Program-made: the position numbers and the translations under genes | DNA from: Hellea sp965224755 | GTDB lineage: Bacteria > Pseudomonadota > Alphaproteobacteria > Caulobacterales > Maricaulaceae | Reading direction: 5' to 3' | Assembly: GCA_965224755.1 (NCBI GenBank) | Contig: OZ245061.1 | Span: forward strand, 1,922,001-1,986,000 | Length of the DNA stretch: 64,000 nt | Notes under the pieces: model-generated | Database searches by the model: none | Seen by the model: only the letters and a program-made list of their open reading frames with translations | What the model was told of the DNA's origin: nothing | In this document: piece after piece, positions 1 to 8,944 of the stretch | Position numbering within the stretch: the first letter of the stretch is position 1 | Layout: every line of letters starts with the position of its first letter

Positions 1-9
1 GTGATAAAA

Positions 10-531
10 TTACAAGCGCCCCTGCCATAACACGTCCTCAACATCGCCCAACGGTAGTCGCGCTATATAGTTTTCTATCCTCATCCCGCCCTCCGGATCA
101 CGCCATTTAGGCGCTATTTCGGCTAGCGGAAACAGGACAAAACCGCGCGAGAGCATTCTGGGATGCGGGAGAGTAATGCTACCATCCTCCATCACCTGCC
201 CTTTAAAATCTAGCAGATCGAGATCGAGGGTTCTGGCGGCGTTTTTCTTTCCGCGCTTGCGTCCAAACTGAGCTTCGACATCGTGCAATATATCCAGCAG
301 CGCCCTTGCATCGCCGTCAAACTCCACTTCTGCGCAGGCATTGATATAATCGGGCTGACCGCTCCCTGCCGGCCAAGCCGGGCTTTGCCAGAGACCTGAC
401 ATTTTGATAATCAGGACGCCCTTATCGGCCAGCGCTTTGATCGCCCCCGCAAAAATCTCTTTCGGATTGGACAAATTGGCCCCGAAGGCGATATAGATGG
501 CAGAATTGTTAGCAGAATTATTATCTGGCAT
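10..531 (-). CDS. folK: 2-amino-4-hydroxy-6-hydroxymethyldihydropteridine pyrophosphokinase
   Basis: HPPK, the folate-pathway enzyme that transfers pyrophosphate from ATP to 6-hydroxymethyl-dihydropterin in the cytoplasm. The 173-residue product has the family's usual length. The N-terminal IAFGANLSNP matches the HPPK start strand, GRKRGKKNAARTLDLDLLDF is the family signature with the metal-binding DLD acids, and HPRMLSRGFVLFPLAEIAP is the C-terminal conserved stretch. It starts at ATG 531 and is divergent from the NYN gene 35 bp away, so the two promoters share that short gap. The arginine-rich GRKRGKK loop replaces the more usual RWGAR spacing but keeps the basic character. Confidence 0.95.
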   Translation of the reverse strand: MPDNNSANNSAIYIAFGANLSNPKEIFAGAIKALADKGVLIIKMSGLWQSPAWPAGSGQPDYINACAEVEFDGDARALLDILHDVEAQFGRKRGKKNAARTLDLDLLDFKGQVMEDGSITLPHPRMLSRGFVLFPLAEIAPKWRDPEGGMRIENYIARLPLGDVEDVLWQGRL

Positions 532-566
532 ATTTTATAACTTTTTAAATCAAGGAGCCTCATATT

Positions 567-1118
567 ATGGCTTTCTACCCTGACGAACGCATAGCTTTAT
601 TTATTGACGGGGCAAACCTCTATTCGACCAGCAAGACACTGGATTTCGATATAGATTACAGGAAAATGCTAGAACTCTTTAAGGGGAAAGGGCGGCTTAT
701 CCGCGCCAATTATTACACGGCCCTGCTCGAAGAAGATGATTACTCGCCGCTCCGCCCGCTCATCGATTGGCTCGATTATAACGGCTATCATGTCATAACC
801 AAACCCGCCAAAAGCTTCACTGACCGCGATGGGCGCAAGCGCATAAAGGGCAATATGGACGCGGAAATGATCGTCGATATGATCGCCCTCGCCCCGCATG
901 TCGATCATATGCTGCTATTTACAGGCGACGGTGATTTTCGCGCGGCTGCCGAAGCTGTGCAAAAACAGGGCGTCAGAGTCACCGTGGTATCAACGATAAA
1001 ATCCAAGCCCCCTATGCTCGCAGATGAGCTTCGCCGCCAAGCCGATGCTTTTATCGAACTTGCCGATATGGATAAGTTATTCGGACGCCCGAAACGAGAC
1101 TATGAGGACGAAGATTAA
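567..1118 (+). CDS. NYN domain (LabA/DUF88-like) putative ribonuclease
   Basis: A 183-residue protein made almost entirely of one NYN domain, a PIN-like metal-dependent nuclease fold found in LabA/DUF88 proteins. Visible acidic motifs are LFIDGANLYS near the N-terminus, KGNMDAEMIVDMI in the middle and LLFTGDGDFRAAAEAVQ, which together supply the expected Asp cluster. SxxF-type substrate specificity cannot be read. An AAGGAG ribosome site lies 12 bases before ATG 567. The stop overlaps the start of the uracil-DNA glycosylase gene (TAATG at 1116-1120), so the two are probably translated together. RNA substrate unknown. Confidence 0.85.
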   Translation: MAFYPDERIALFIDGANLYSTSKTLDFDIDYRKMLELFKGKGRLIRANYYTALLEEDDYSPLRPLIDWLDYNGYHVITKPAKSFTDRDGRKRIKGNMDAEMIVDMIALAPHVDHMLLFTGDGDFRAAAEAVQKQGVRVTVVSTIKSKPPMLADELRRQADAFIELADMDKLFGRPKRDYEDED

Positions 1119-1756
1119 TGGTTTTTACCGAACCTCCGAGAGATTGCGATCTCTGTCCTCGCTTACGTGCCTTTCTACTTGAGAAGCGGGAAGAGTTTCC
1201 AAGCTACTACAATGCGCCCGTGCCCAGCTTTGGTGACCCGGCCCCCAAGCTCCTTATTGTCGGCCTCGCGCCCGGCATGCACGGGGCGAACCAAACCGGA
1301 CGGCCCTTTACCGGCGATTGGGCAGGCGATTTGCTCTATGCAGCCTTGGATGAATATGGATTTAGCGCCGGCACATATGGCGGCACGGCGGATGACGGAC
1401 TGACTCTCAAAGGCGCGATGATCACCAATGCCGTGCGCTGCGTACCGCCGCAAAACAAACCCGTCGGCGCGGAATGCGCGGCTTGTCGTCCGTTTTTAAC
1501 GCAGCAGATTGAGAGCCTGACATCCGTCAAAGCCATACTCTGCCTTGGCAAAATCAGTCATGACAATACAGTGCGGGCTTTGGGGCTAAAACTACAAGAT
1601 TACAAGTTCGGCCATCATAAAGTCTATGAATTACAAGGTGGTAGGCGTCTTTACTCAAGTTATCACTGTTCGAGGTATAATACCAATACCAAGCGTTTGA
1701 CGGAAGAGATGTTCTTTAAGGTGTTTGCGGATATTCGAGGGTTTATTGATATTTAA
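1118..1756 (+). CDS. Uracil-DNA glycosylase, family 5 (UDGb type)
   Basis: DNA repair glycosylase of the Fe-S-containing UDG superfamily. Family 5 is indicated by motif A, GLAPGMHGANQTGRPFTGD, and by four spaced cysteines (CDLC near residue 10 and a later pair around NAVRCVPP and ECAACRPF) suited to a 4Fe-4S cluster. The C-terminal motif reads HCSRYNTNT, where the family normally has HPSxxNxxT, so the conserved proline is a cysteine. The 212-residue length is normal. It is translationally coupled to the NYN gene upstream and convergent with smpB across a REPIN-like repeat. Confidence 0.85.
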   Translation: MVFTEPPRDCDLCPRLRAFLLEKREEFPSYYNAPVPSFGDPAPKLLIVGLAPGMHGANQTGRPFTGDWAGDLLYAALDEYGFSAGTYGGTADDGLTLKGAMITNAVRCVPPQNKPVGAECAACRPFLTQQIESLTSVKAILCLGKISHDNTVRALGLKLQDYKFGHHKVYELQGGRRLYSSYHCSRYNTNTKRLTEEMFFKVFADIRGFIDI

Positions 1757-1763
1757 GATTTCC

Positions 1764-1846
1764 TGTCCCCCGCCTTGAGCGGGGGTCTCCTTGCGTCAAA
1801 GACCGCGCTCAAATTGTGGGAGGCCCCCGCGCGGGGGCGGGGGACA
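1764..1846. repeat. REPIN-like inverted doublet, copy 1
   Basis: An 83-bp element in the gap between convergent UDG and smpB genes. It consists of two REP-like units in inverted orientation. The left unit (1764-1790) has a local hairpin CCCCCGC-CTTGA-GCGGGGG, and the right unit (1820-1846) has its own GC-rich palindrome. The outermost 10 bases TGTCCCCCGC (1764-1773) pair perfectly with 1837-1846, so the whole doublet can fold as one long hairpin. The left unit matches the reverse complement of 21413-21439 at 26 of 27 bases. It may also act as a bidirectional terminator. Confidence 0.85.
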
Positions 1847-1864
1847 CATAAAAGGGGCGTAATC

Positions 1865-2344
1865 TTAACCCCGCTCCCGCATGAGCCTAGCTTTATCTCT
1901 CTGCCAATCACGCTTCTTCACTGTGTCGCGCTTATCACCCTTATCCTTACCTAGTGCCACGCCGATCAGTAGTTTTACCTTGCCGCGATCGTTGAAATAC
2001 ATTTTCAGAGGTACAATGGTGCGGCCCTTACGCTGGGTTTCGTTCCATAATTTACTGATCTCTCGGCGCTTGAGCAGCAATTTTCGAGGCCGTGTTGGCA
2101 GGTGATTAAACTGACTGGCGGGCGCATAGATCGGGATATTGGCATTAATCAACATGACTTCGCCTTTTTCAATCGCGGCATAGCTCTCGGCGATATTGGC
2201 CTGTCCTATGCGTAGAGATTTAACCTCGGTGCCGACTAAGGAAATTCCCGCCTCGAAAGTCTCCTCTACGGCATAGTCAAACCGCGCCCGCCGGTTCTCG
2301 GCGATGGTTTTATTATTCGGGTCTGATTTTTTTGGATTGGCCAT
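1865..2344 (-). CDS. smpB: SsrA-binding protein SmpB
   Basis: RNA-binding partner of tmRNA in trans-translation, which rescues stalled ribosomes. The 159-residue product shows the SmpB core: ENRRARFDYAVEETFEAGISLVGTEVKSLR at the N-terminus, the SYA/INANIPIYAPAS middle strand, and the basic C-terminal tail KGDKRDTVKKRDWQRDKARLMRERG that enters the decoding centre. It lies 2 bp downstream of dapA on the same strand, the order usual in alphaproteobacteria, so it is probably co-transcribed with dapA. No tmRNA gene is present in this window. Confidence 0.97.
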   Translation of the reverse strand: MANPKKSDPNNKTIAENRRARFDYAVEETFEAGISLVGTEVKSLRIGQANIAESYAAIEKGEVMLINANIPIYAPASQFNHLPTRPRKLLLKRREISKLWNETQRKGRTIVPLKMYFNDRGKVKLLIGVALGKDKGDKRDTVKKRDWQRDKARLMRERG

Positions 2345-2346
2345 GC

Positions 2347-3222
2347 TTAGAAAGACACGCCCGCGCGCACCATAGCGGCTTTTACAGCGTCTTTTGTCGG
2401 CTTTGTGCAGGGCGTGATTGGCAGGCGCACATGGGTGCCCATTTTGCCCATCAGGCTAAGGGCGTATTTAGTCGGCGCCGGAGAGGGATCAAGGAACAGA
2501 TCCTGATGCAAACGGTGAAGTTTTTGATTTACTGCCAACGCGCCGGTAAAATCCTTGGCCATCAGCAGATTATGAAATTCAGCATATACCGAGGGGGCCA
2601 CATTGGAGCCGACAGAAATACATCCGCGTCCTCCATGAGCGGCATGACCGAGAGCCGACGGGTCATCACCTGAGAGCTGGATAAAGCCCTCCCCGCAGCG
2701 CTCAACTAATCCGGCCACCCGCGTTAAGTCTCCTGTTGCGTCTTTACAGCCTATAACTGTTGGTAATTGGGCTAGGCGCGCCATCGTGTCATTGGTAATA
2801 TCGACTACAGAACGGCTCGGAATATTATAGACTATAATCGGGATATCAACGGCTTCGGATATGGCTTTGAAATGCTGAAAAATACCTTCTTGATTGGGTT
2901 TATTATAATAGGGCGTGACGACCAACGCTGCATCTGCTCCGACATCTTTGGCTTTTTTAGCATAAGAAATCGACACGGTTGTCTCGTTCGACCCTGCCCC
3001 CGCAATCACAGGCACGCGCCCCGCAGCCGCCTCGACGCAAAGCTCGATCACGCGGCGATGTTCTTTATCGCTCAACGTGGGCGACTCGCCCGTCGTCCCG
3101 CAGGGCACGAGGCCATGCGTACCGCTAGCAATTTGCCACTCGATAAAATCCTGAAAAGCCTGCTCATCCACCCCGTCTTTTGTGAAGGGCGTGACCACAG
3201 CTGTTATCGAACCTTTAATCAT
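2347..3222 (-). CDS. dapA: 4-hydroxy-tetrahydrodipicolinate synthase
   Basis: Condenses pyruvate with aspartate semialdehyde, the first committed step of lysine and meso-diaminopimelate synthesis. The 291-residue TIM-barrel protein shows the Schiff-base lysine K160 in VIGCKDATGD, the catalytic Tyr132 in VYNIPSRS, Thr43/Thr44 in PCGTTGESPTL and Tyr106 of the neighbouring subunit triad. The start at ATG 3222 gives the canonical MIKGSITAVVTPF N-terminus. Followed at once by smpB. A 129-bp gap separates it from the divergent transglycosylase gene. Confidence 0.97.
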   Translation of the reverse strand: MIKGSITAVVTPFTKDGVDEQAFQDFIEWQIASGTHGLVPCGTTGESPTLSDKEHRRVIELCVEAAAGRVPVIAGAGSNETTVSISYAKKAKDVGADAALVVTPYYNKPNQEGIFQHFKAISEAVDIPIIVYNIPSRSVVDITNDTMARLAQLPTVIGCKDATGDLTRVAGLVERCGEGFIQLSGDDPSALGHAAHGGRGCISVGSNVAPSVYAEFHNLLMAKDFTGALAVNQKLHRLHQDLFLDPSPAPTKYALSLMGKMGTHVRLPITPCTKPTKDAVKAAMVRAGVSF

Positions 3223-3351
3223 AATACGCTTTCATGGTATGACCGAAGTCACAGTCTTATTGTGGGGGCTTAACTATTACAATGTTGTCAGACAAACCAG
3301 CTATTAGCTTTCTTTGCTTGCTCCGCGCAAGACAGGGATTAATGTAATTAC

Positions 3352-5424
3352 ATGGGAACAACAGGGTATATGTATATGAGGCCTCAAATCGGGCTGTTAA
3401 AAGGGCTGATGATACTCCTCATCACTTTCGCTTTTGCCTGCGCCGGAACTCTGGCAGAGGCGGCTGTTCCGAAGCCGCGTTTAAAACCGCCTGCCCCGAA
3501 TGCCTCTGAATTTCTAAGCGACAAAGACGCCAAGCGTTTTCGTGAAGGACTCCGCGCGGCAAAGCGCGGACGCTGGGGCGAGGTTAAGTCAGCGATCAAA
3601 AAACTGGATGACCCGACAGCCTCTGATGTGCTGCGCTGGCTACGCGCCGCTCGCGATCCGCATGTGCCGTTTAAAGACATCACCTATGTCGCCCAGCAAA
3701 TGCCGGATTGGCCGCGCATGACAGGCATTCAAGCCAAAGCGGAAGGCATGATGCTTGATGATCCGCTCAAATCGCGCAAAACGATTGCATGGTTTATGGG
3801 CAAAGAGCCCGTCTCCGGTGAAGGCCGCGCCGCCCTCGCCCGCGCCCATTATCAACAAGGCAATAAGGAAAACGGCGATCTTTGGCTAAAATCGGCTTGG
3901 CGCGACTCAAAGCTCACCCGCAGCCGACAACAAGAATTATTCGGGCGATATAAAAGCAAATTGACCAAAGAAGACCATGCTGTCCGCGCGGATCACTTAA
4001 TCTGGCAAGGGCGCAGACATCACGCCAAAGCTCAAGCTTTGCTGCCGCATATGGGTAAGGATCAACGCAGGCTTATGAATGCCCGCATTCAGGTCGCAAG
4101 TAACCGCTCGGGTATGGACGCAGCGATTAAGGCCGTTCCCGCGCAGTATAAAAATGATGCTGGGCTGCTCTATGAGCGGGCGAAATGGCGGCGTAAGCGC
4201 AAGACCAAAAACTACGCCCTACCCGTCTATCTCGACATCACAAATCCGCCGATCAATGAAGACGGCAAGAAGGCGGTATGGAAAGAAAAACGGATTATGG
4301 CGCGCTGGGCCATTCAGGAGAAAAAATATAATGATGCCTATGGGCTCGCAGCCCATCATGGCATGACGCGCGGCGGGGCATTCGCGGAGGCTGAGTTTCT
4401 CGCGGGCTGGCTGGCGCTGACGCATTTAGGCCAACCCGGCAAAGCGGCGCAACATTTCGAAACGCTGAAAAACGGCGTCACCACCCCCGTCTCGCTCAGC
4501 CGCGCCTCTTATTGGCAAGCAAGAGCCGCAGACGCGCTGAGCGACCCCAATGCCCGCGCTTATTACGCCGAAGCAGCGGCCTTCACAAATACCTATTACG
4601 GGCAGCTCGCCGCAGATAAGGTCAGCGGCCGCCTCGCCCAAGTCACCCTGCCCATCGAAGCTGACACCGCCGCTCTGAAACCTACATTCGAGGCTGACCC
4701 CCGTATCCGCGCCCTGCATCTGCTCGGCGAAGTCGGAGAAGAACGCTATTTCACGACCTTCGCATTCCATCTCGATGATGTGCTGCAAGATCAGCGAGAG
4801 CTCACCTTGCTCTCGCAAATCTCAAAAGAATACGGCTATATGCGCCCGTCCCTGCGCGCGGCCAAACAAGCCTCCTCGCGCTTCCAGTCTATGCTGACCG
4901 ATTCGGGCTATCCGATGATCGAAGCGATACAATCCCTGCCCGCCGAATTTGACCTTCCCTTCGTCTATGCCGTCGCCCGGCAAGAGAGCGAATTTGATCA
5001 TAAGGTCGTCAGTAGCGCCAAAGCCTACGGCATGATGCAAATGATCAACAGCACCGCCAAATATACTGCCCGCAAACACCGCATCCCCTATTCCCGTGCC
5101 AAGCTAACCACGGATATGGATTACAGCGCCAAATTAGGCGCACATCATCTCCACGACCTACTCAACCAATTTGACGGCTCTTACGTCCTCGCTGCCGCCG
5201 GCTATAACGCCGGCCCCCACCGCTCGCGGCAATGGATAAAAGCCTATGGCGACCCCAGAACCGGCGAAATCGACCCTATTGATTGGGTGGAGAGCATTCC
5301 ATTTTCTGAGACCCGCAATTACATCCAGCGGGTGATGGAGAATATGCAAGTCTATAGGGCAAGGCTGAACGGGAACTCAGCAGAGAATCAAATATATCAA
5401 GATTTGAATCAGGGCGCTTTTTAG
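3352..5424 (+). CDS. Soluble lytic murein transglycosylase (Slt family)
   Basis: Periplasmic enzyme that cleaves peptidoglycan glycan strands to 1,6-anhydro ends. The 690-residue protein has a signal peptide (hydrophobic LLKGLMILLITFAFACAGTLAEA), a long alpha-helical superhelix region of about residues 50-510, and a C-terminal SLT domain. The catalytic glutamate is E545 in VARQESEFD, followed by AYGMMQM and the late AAAGYNAGP signature. In-frame ATGs at 3352, 3370 and 3376 all precede the signal peptide; no ribosome site clearly decides between them. Divergent from dapA, convergent with scpB 30 bp away. Confidence 0.92.
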   Translation: MGTTGYMYMRPQIGLLKGLMILLITFAFACAGTLAEAAVPKPRLKPPAPNASEFLSDKDAKRFREGLRAAKRGRWGEVKSAIKKLDDPTASDVLRWLRAARDPHVPFKDITYVAQQMPDWPRMTGIQAKAEGMMLDDPLKSRKTIAWFMGKEPVSGEGRAALARAHYQQGNKENGDLWLKSAWRDSKLTRSRQQELFGRYKSKLTKEDHAVRADHLIWQGRRHHAKAQALLPHMGKDQRRLMNARIQVASNRSGMDAAIKAVPAQYKNDAGLLYERAKWRRKRKTKNYALPVYLDITNPPINEDGKKAVWKEKRIMARWAIQEKKYNDAYGLAAHHGMTRGGAFAEAEFLAGWLALTHLGQPGKAAQHFETLKNGVTTPVSLSRASYWQARAADALSDPNARAYYAEAAAFTNTYYGQLAADKVSGRLAQVTLPIEADTAALKPTFEADPRIRALHLLGEVGEERYFTTFAFHLDDVLQDQRELTLLSQISKEYGYMRPSLRAAKQASSRFQSMLTDSGYPMIEAIQSLPAEFDLPFVYAVARQESEFDHKVVSSAKAYGMMQMINSTAKYTARKHRIPYSRAKLTTDMDYSAKLGAHHLHDLLNQFDGSYVLAAAGYNAGPHRSRQWIKAYGDPRTGEIDPIDWVESIPFSETRNYIQRVMENMQVYRARLNGNSAENQIYQDLNQGAF

Positions 5425-5454
5425 AGACCTCTATTCTCGCTTCCCCATTCGGGC

Positions 5455-6201
5455 CTACCCCCGATCACCCTCATCTTCTTCGAGGAAGTCCTCGAAAAAC
5501 TCGGGCTCTTCTTCATCTTCCAGCGGGTCTTCGTCCGCTGTTAGCGTGTCGGGCATCATGGGATCCGGCATTTCGAAATCTTTGGGTAGGCGCGGGTCTA
5601 GCAGGCCTGCGGCTTTGAGATCGTCGCGGCCCGGTAGGTCGGTGATGGTTTCCAGATTGAAATGCGCGAGGAAGGCCTCTGTCGTGCCGTAAGTCACGGG
5701 CCGTCCCGGCGTACGGCGGCGGCCGCGCAGTCTTATCCAGCCGAGTTCCATCAGCACATCAATCGTGCCTTTAGAGACCATAACGCCGCGCACATCCTCG
5801 ATCTCGGCGCGGGTGACGGGTTGGTGGTAGGCGATGATGGCCAATGTTTCGAGCGCGGCTTTTGACAGCTTTCGCGGCGCTTCTTTGATATCGACAAGAT
5901 GATGCTCTAAATCGACCGCTGTCTGAAAACGCCAGCGCTCGGCCACGCGGACGAGGTTCACGCCGCGCCCGGCATAGTCCCGCGCGAGACGGGCGAGTAG
6001 CGCCCCGACATCAGCCTCATCGGGCATGCGTTCGCGCAATGTCTGTGTATCAATCGGCTCGACCGCTGCAAAGAGCAAGGCTTCGAGCAGGCGCATATCC
6101 TGCTCCATCGCCTCGCCGTCAGGTTTGCTTTGCAGCCGCGCTGTCAGGCTCACAACGGAGCTTTCGACGCCTTCGGAGGCTTTTTTAACGCGTTCGATCA
6201 T
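5455..6201 (-). CDS. scpB: Segregation and condensation protein ScpB
   Basis: Kite subunit of the SMC-ScpAB condensin complex. The 248-residue protein contains the winged-helix pair typical of ScpB: LEALLFAAVEPIDTQTLRERMP in the first domain and ALETLAIIAYHQPVTRAEIEDVRGVMVSKGTIDVLMELGWI in the second, then the family's GRPVTYGTTEAFLAHFNL. The last 40 residues are extremely acidic (Asp/Glu runs such as DEDPLEDEEEPEFFEDFLEEDEG is typical of many alphaproteobacterial versions). The start overlaps the scpA stop by 4 bp. It is the last gene of the SPOR-nagZ-scpA-scpB operon. Confidence 0.94.
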   Translation of the reverse strand: MIERVKKASEGVESSVVSLTARLQSKPDGEAMEQDMRLLEALLFAAVEPIDTQTLRERMPDEADVGALLARLARDYAGRGVNLVRVAERWRFQTAVDLEHHLVDIKEAPRKLSKAALETLAIIAYHQPVTRAEIEDVRGVMVSKGTIDVLMELGWIRLRGRRRTPGRPVTYGTTEAFLAHFNLETITDLPGRDDLKAAGLLDPRLPKDFEMPDPMMPDTLTADEDPLEDEEEPEFFEDFLEEDEGDRG

Positions 6202-7031
6202 GACGCTTCCTTTTTACGTTTCGTTGGCTGGCTCCCGCGCACATAGATGGGCGTAAACGCCCCCGTCTGGCGCAGTTCCACATCGCCCTCTTTGGCCAGT
6301 TCCAATCCTGCCAGCAATGAGCTGGCGCGAATGGATTGGACGGGGATATCATCTTGAAATTCGGCTTTCGTCGGCAGCAAGCTATCCAAAGCCGTCCAGT
6401 CATCTGCACCGCTCGATAAGCCCATAATCGCGCGTTTTAGGCGGGCTCGCGCATCTTCGAGCGCGAAGACCAAAGGCTTAGGCACTTTGTGGTTCTTGAT
6501 ACCTTCGCGGGAGCGGGAATTACCATAAGCCTGCAAAATATCGAACATCTCGGCTTCATAAAGCGGCGTGGTGCGCGAGCGCAGTCCTTCGGGCATGCCG
6601 CGCTTATAAACCGCTTGTCCGATTTGCGGCAGCCGGAACAGGCCTTTCGCGGCGATGCGCATGGCTTCCAGGCGTTGTAGACGGAAGGCCAGATGCGCCG
6701 CGAGTTCATCGGCTTCGGGCATAAGTTCGTCATCACCCTCGCGCGGCAAGATCAAGCGCGATTTCAGATAGGCCAACCAAGACGCCATGACGAGATAATC
6801 GGCCGCGAGTTCAATGCGCAAATCCTGCGCGTTTTTGATGAAGGCGATATATTGCTCGGCCAGTTCAAGAATGGAAATCCGCGCGAGGTCAACCTTTTGC
6901 TTGCGCGCGAGTTCGAGCAGCAAATGCAGCGGGCCTTCATAGCCGTCAATATCGAGCTGTAAGCCCTCGCCGTCATCCGCCGCATTATCCGCAGCGTCAA
7001 ATTTCAGGTCTTCCTGAAAGTCGTCGCTCAT
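6198..7031 (-). CDS. scpA: Segregation and condensation protein ScpA
   Basis: Kleisin subunit that bridges the SMC heads in bacterial condensin. The N-terminal SMC-neck binding helix region is recognisable as YEGPLHLLLELARKQKVDLARISILELAEQYIAFI, followed by AADYLVMASWLAYLKSRLILP, both diagnostic of ScpA. The 277-residue length is normal, with a C-terminal winged helix containing VQSIRASSLLAGLELAKEGDVELRQ. It overlaps nagZ upstream and scpB downstream by 4 bp each, implying tight translational coupling in the operon. Confidence 0.95.
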   Translation of the reverse strand: MSDDFQEDLKFDAADNAADDGEGLQLDIDGYEGPLHLLLELARKQKVDLARISILELAEQYIAFIKNAQDLRIELAADYLVMASWLAYLKSRLILPREGDDELMPEADELAAHLAFRLQRLEAMRIAAKGLFRLPQIGQAVYKRGMPEGLRSRTTPLYEAEMFDILQAYGNSRSREGIKNHKVPKPLVFALEDARARLKRAIMGLSSGADDWTALDSLLPTKAEFQDDIPVQSIRASSLLAGLELAKEGDVELRQTGAFTPIYVRGSQPTKRKKEAS

Positions 7032-8056
7032 GCTGCGAGCCTTTCTTTTGGAAGCTTACCCAGCAAAACCGTAAGTTCGGCTTCCGCCATATCGCGGTCA
7101 AATTCGGTGACATGCTCCGCGCAATATTCGGCGACGATTGAGCGGCGTTTGGCGCGGCCTGACAATGTTGATGCGCCTTTGGCGACCTTGACCATATCGG
7201 GTAATTTTCCGGAACATTGCAGGGCGATATCGCAGCCCGCTTTTAAGCTGCGTTCGGTCTTGCGCGTCAGGCCTCCCGTAAGCGCTTTCATATCCAGATC
7301 ATCACTCATCACGAGGCCGTTAAACCCGATAGCGGCGCGAACAAGTTCGGTCATAGACTTCTTGGAGACTGTCACAGCCGAGCGTGAATTACATTCATAC
7401 ACTGCATGGGCGGTCATCGCCATGGGCGCATCGGCGAGAGCGCGAAACGGAATAAAGTCAGTACGTTCAAGGGTTTGGCGTTTATTTTTAATGCGCGGCA
7501 AAGCCTTATGGCTATCCACCTTAGCGCGGCCATGGCCCGGAATATGTTTAATGACAGGAGCCACGCCGCCGCTCATCAGTCCCGCCATCGCCGCATGGGC
7601 CAAGTTTATAATTGGCACGGCTTGGGCCGCGAAAGCGCGGTCAGAAATAATCGGATCGGCATTCTTTTGCGGCAGGTCAAGCACAGGCGCGCAATCCGCT
7701 GTAATCCCGACTTTGCGTAAATCATCAGCAATCAGGCGGTAGGACAGATAGCTCGCACGTGTCGCCGAGCGGCGGTTTTGGGCGTAGAGCTCGCCAAAGG
7801 TGGAAGCCGCAGGATAAGCTCGCCAATGCGGCGCGCGCAGGCGCTGCACCCGCCCGCCTTCCTGATCGACAAAAACCAAACAGTCGCGCCCGACCGTCTC
7901 GCGCAAATCAGCCGTCAACCGCTTCACTTGCGCCGGTGTTTCGATATTGCGAGCAAAGAGGATAAAGCCCCAAGGGTTGGCATCGCGAAAAAAAACACGT
8001 TCTGCCGCTGTCAGCTTCGGGCCGGATAATCCTAGAATAACTGCCAACTCGCTCAT
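7028..8056 (-). CDS. nagZ: Beta-N-acetylhexosaminidase (GH3)
   Basis: Cytoplasmic glycoside hydrolase family 3 enzyme that removes GlcNAc from anhydro-muropeptides during cell-wall recycling. The 342-residue TIM-barrel shows CLVFVDQEGGRVQRLR, the KHIPGHGRAKVDSH motif carrying the Asp/His pair of the flexible loop, and LVMSDDLDMKAL with the nucleophilic aspartate. It forms an operon with the SPOR protein upstream and scpA-scpB downstream, each junction overlapping by 4 bp. The pairing with a peptidoglycan-binding SPOR protein fits a cell-wall role. Confidence 0.94.
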   Translation of the reverse strand: MSELAVILGLSGPKLTAAERVFFRDANPWGFILFARNIETPAQVKRLTADLRETVGRDCLVFVDQEGGRVQRLRAPHWRAYPAASTFGELYAQNRRSATRASYLSYRLIADDLRKVGITADCAPVLDLPQKNADPIISDRAFAAQAVPIINLAHAAMAGLMSGGVAPVIKHIPGHGRAKVDSHKALPRIKNKRQTLERTDFIPFRALADAPMAMTAHAVYECNSRSAVTVSKKSMTELVRAAIGFNGLVMSDDLDMKALTGGLTRKTERSLKAGCDIALQCSGKLPDMVKVAKGASTLSGRAKRRSIVAEYCAEHVTEFDRDMAEAELTVLLGKLPKERLAA

Positions 8057-8835
8057 TTGCGCGTCACGAAACAGGCCTGTCCCCGCGCTTTAAACTGCGT
8101 GCAAAGACGCGAGGCGGCGTCTTTATCGGCAAGACCGGCTATGCGCAAACGGTAATAGATGCCTTTCTCGGCCAAATCGGCATATTTGATATCTGAATAC
8201 ATATTGGGGCCAAGGACATCGCCAAATTTGGCTTCGGTCTTACTCCAAATGGCCTTGGCATCGGCTTCGCTGCGCACAGAGGCAACTTGCACAACATAAG
8301 CGCCGCCGCCTGTCGTGACGCGCGGCGATGTCGGAACCGCTATTGTAGGTGGGGGCGTTTTGACATAGCCCGGCGATGGGGCCTTGACCGAGCCGGATGG
8401 GTTTGGAAATTTGGGTTCGGCTTTTTTCGGGAGAGGCGCAGTCGGCGCAGGGTCGACTTTGATATTGGCCTTTTTGGGCAGTTCAATCGGCACTTCAGGC
8501 GCGGGGGCAGGCTTGACGGTTTCCGCAGGCGTCTTGCCGTCCATAACCTCATAAACAGCCTTATCCTGATCAGGAGTTTGCGTCCCGCCCGCCTGTTCAG
8601 GCTCGACTTTAAAGGGCGTATTATCCGCGCTGATTTTCGGCGGGGCCTGACGATCACGCACCCCGGGCTGATAGACATTTAAAATCAGCAAAGCGAGCGC
8701 CAGCAAAAAGCCAAAACCGACCAGCAGTTTTATCAATCCCGCCTTTGACGAGCTATCGCGCACATCAAAAGGCACAAGGTCTTCTTCTGCCGCCCTATCA
8801 GGCAAAAAATCACTATTATCATTTTGGGCCATCAT
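8053..8835 (-). CDS. SPOR domain membrane protein
   Basis: A 260-residue inner-membrane protein with a short cytoplasmic N-terminus, one transmembrane helix (about residues 33-52, LIKLLVGFGFLLALALLI), a long proline/lysine-rich periplasmic linker (about 60-180) and a C-terminal SPOR domain (about 180-258, beginning YVVQVASVRSEADAKAIW). SPOR domains bind denuded peptidoglycan at division sites. It heads the nagZ-scpA-scpB operon. Beyond septal localisation, no specific function can be assigned. Confidence 0.88.
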   Translation of the reverse strand: MMAQNDNSDFLPDRAAEEDLVPFDVRDSSSKAGLIKLLVGFGFLLALALLILNVYQPGVRDRQAPPKISADNTPFKVEPEQAGGTQTPDQDKAVYEVMDGKTPAETVKPAPAPEVPIELPKKANIKVDPAPTAPLPKKAEPKFPNPSGSVKAPSPGYVKTPPPTIAVPTSPRVTTGGGAYVVQVASVRSEADAKAIWSKTEAKFGDVLGPNMYSDIKYADLAEKGIYYRLRIAGLADKDAASRLCTQFKARGQACFVTRK

Positions 8836-8923
8836 ATTTCCTTTGCCAATGGCGACACAGAGAAGGTGTCACCGATTCGCGCCTCATTTATAACAGCAAT
8901 ACGGCAGAAATGGGTATGAATGG

Positions 8924-8938
8924 TTAATGAATATTTAC
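8924..8938. promoter_or_regulatory. Candidate CtrA box upstream of the SPOR-nagZ-scpAB operon
   Basis: TTAA, seven bases, then TTAC on the plus strand; on the minus strand it reads GTAA-N7-TTAAC, one mismatch from the CtrA consensus TTAA-N7-TTAAC. It lies about 90 bp upstream of the SPOR gene start. Short AT-rich motifs occur by chance and this gap has no other strong signal, so it is only a candidate. Confidence 0.3.
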
Positions 8939-8944
8939 TGTTTT

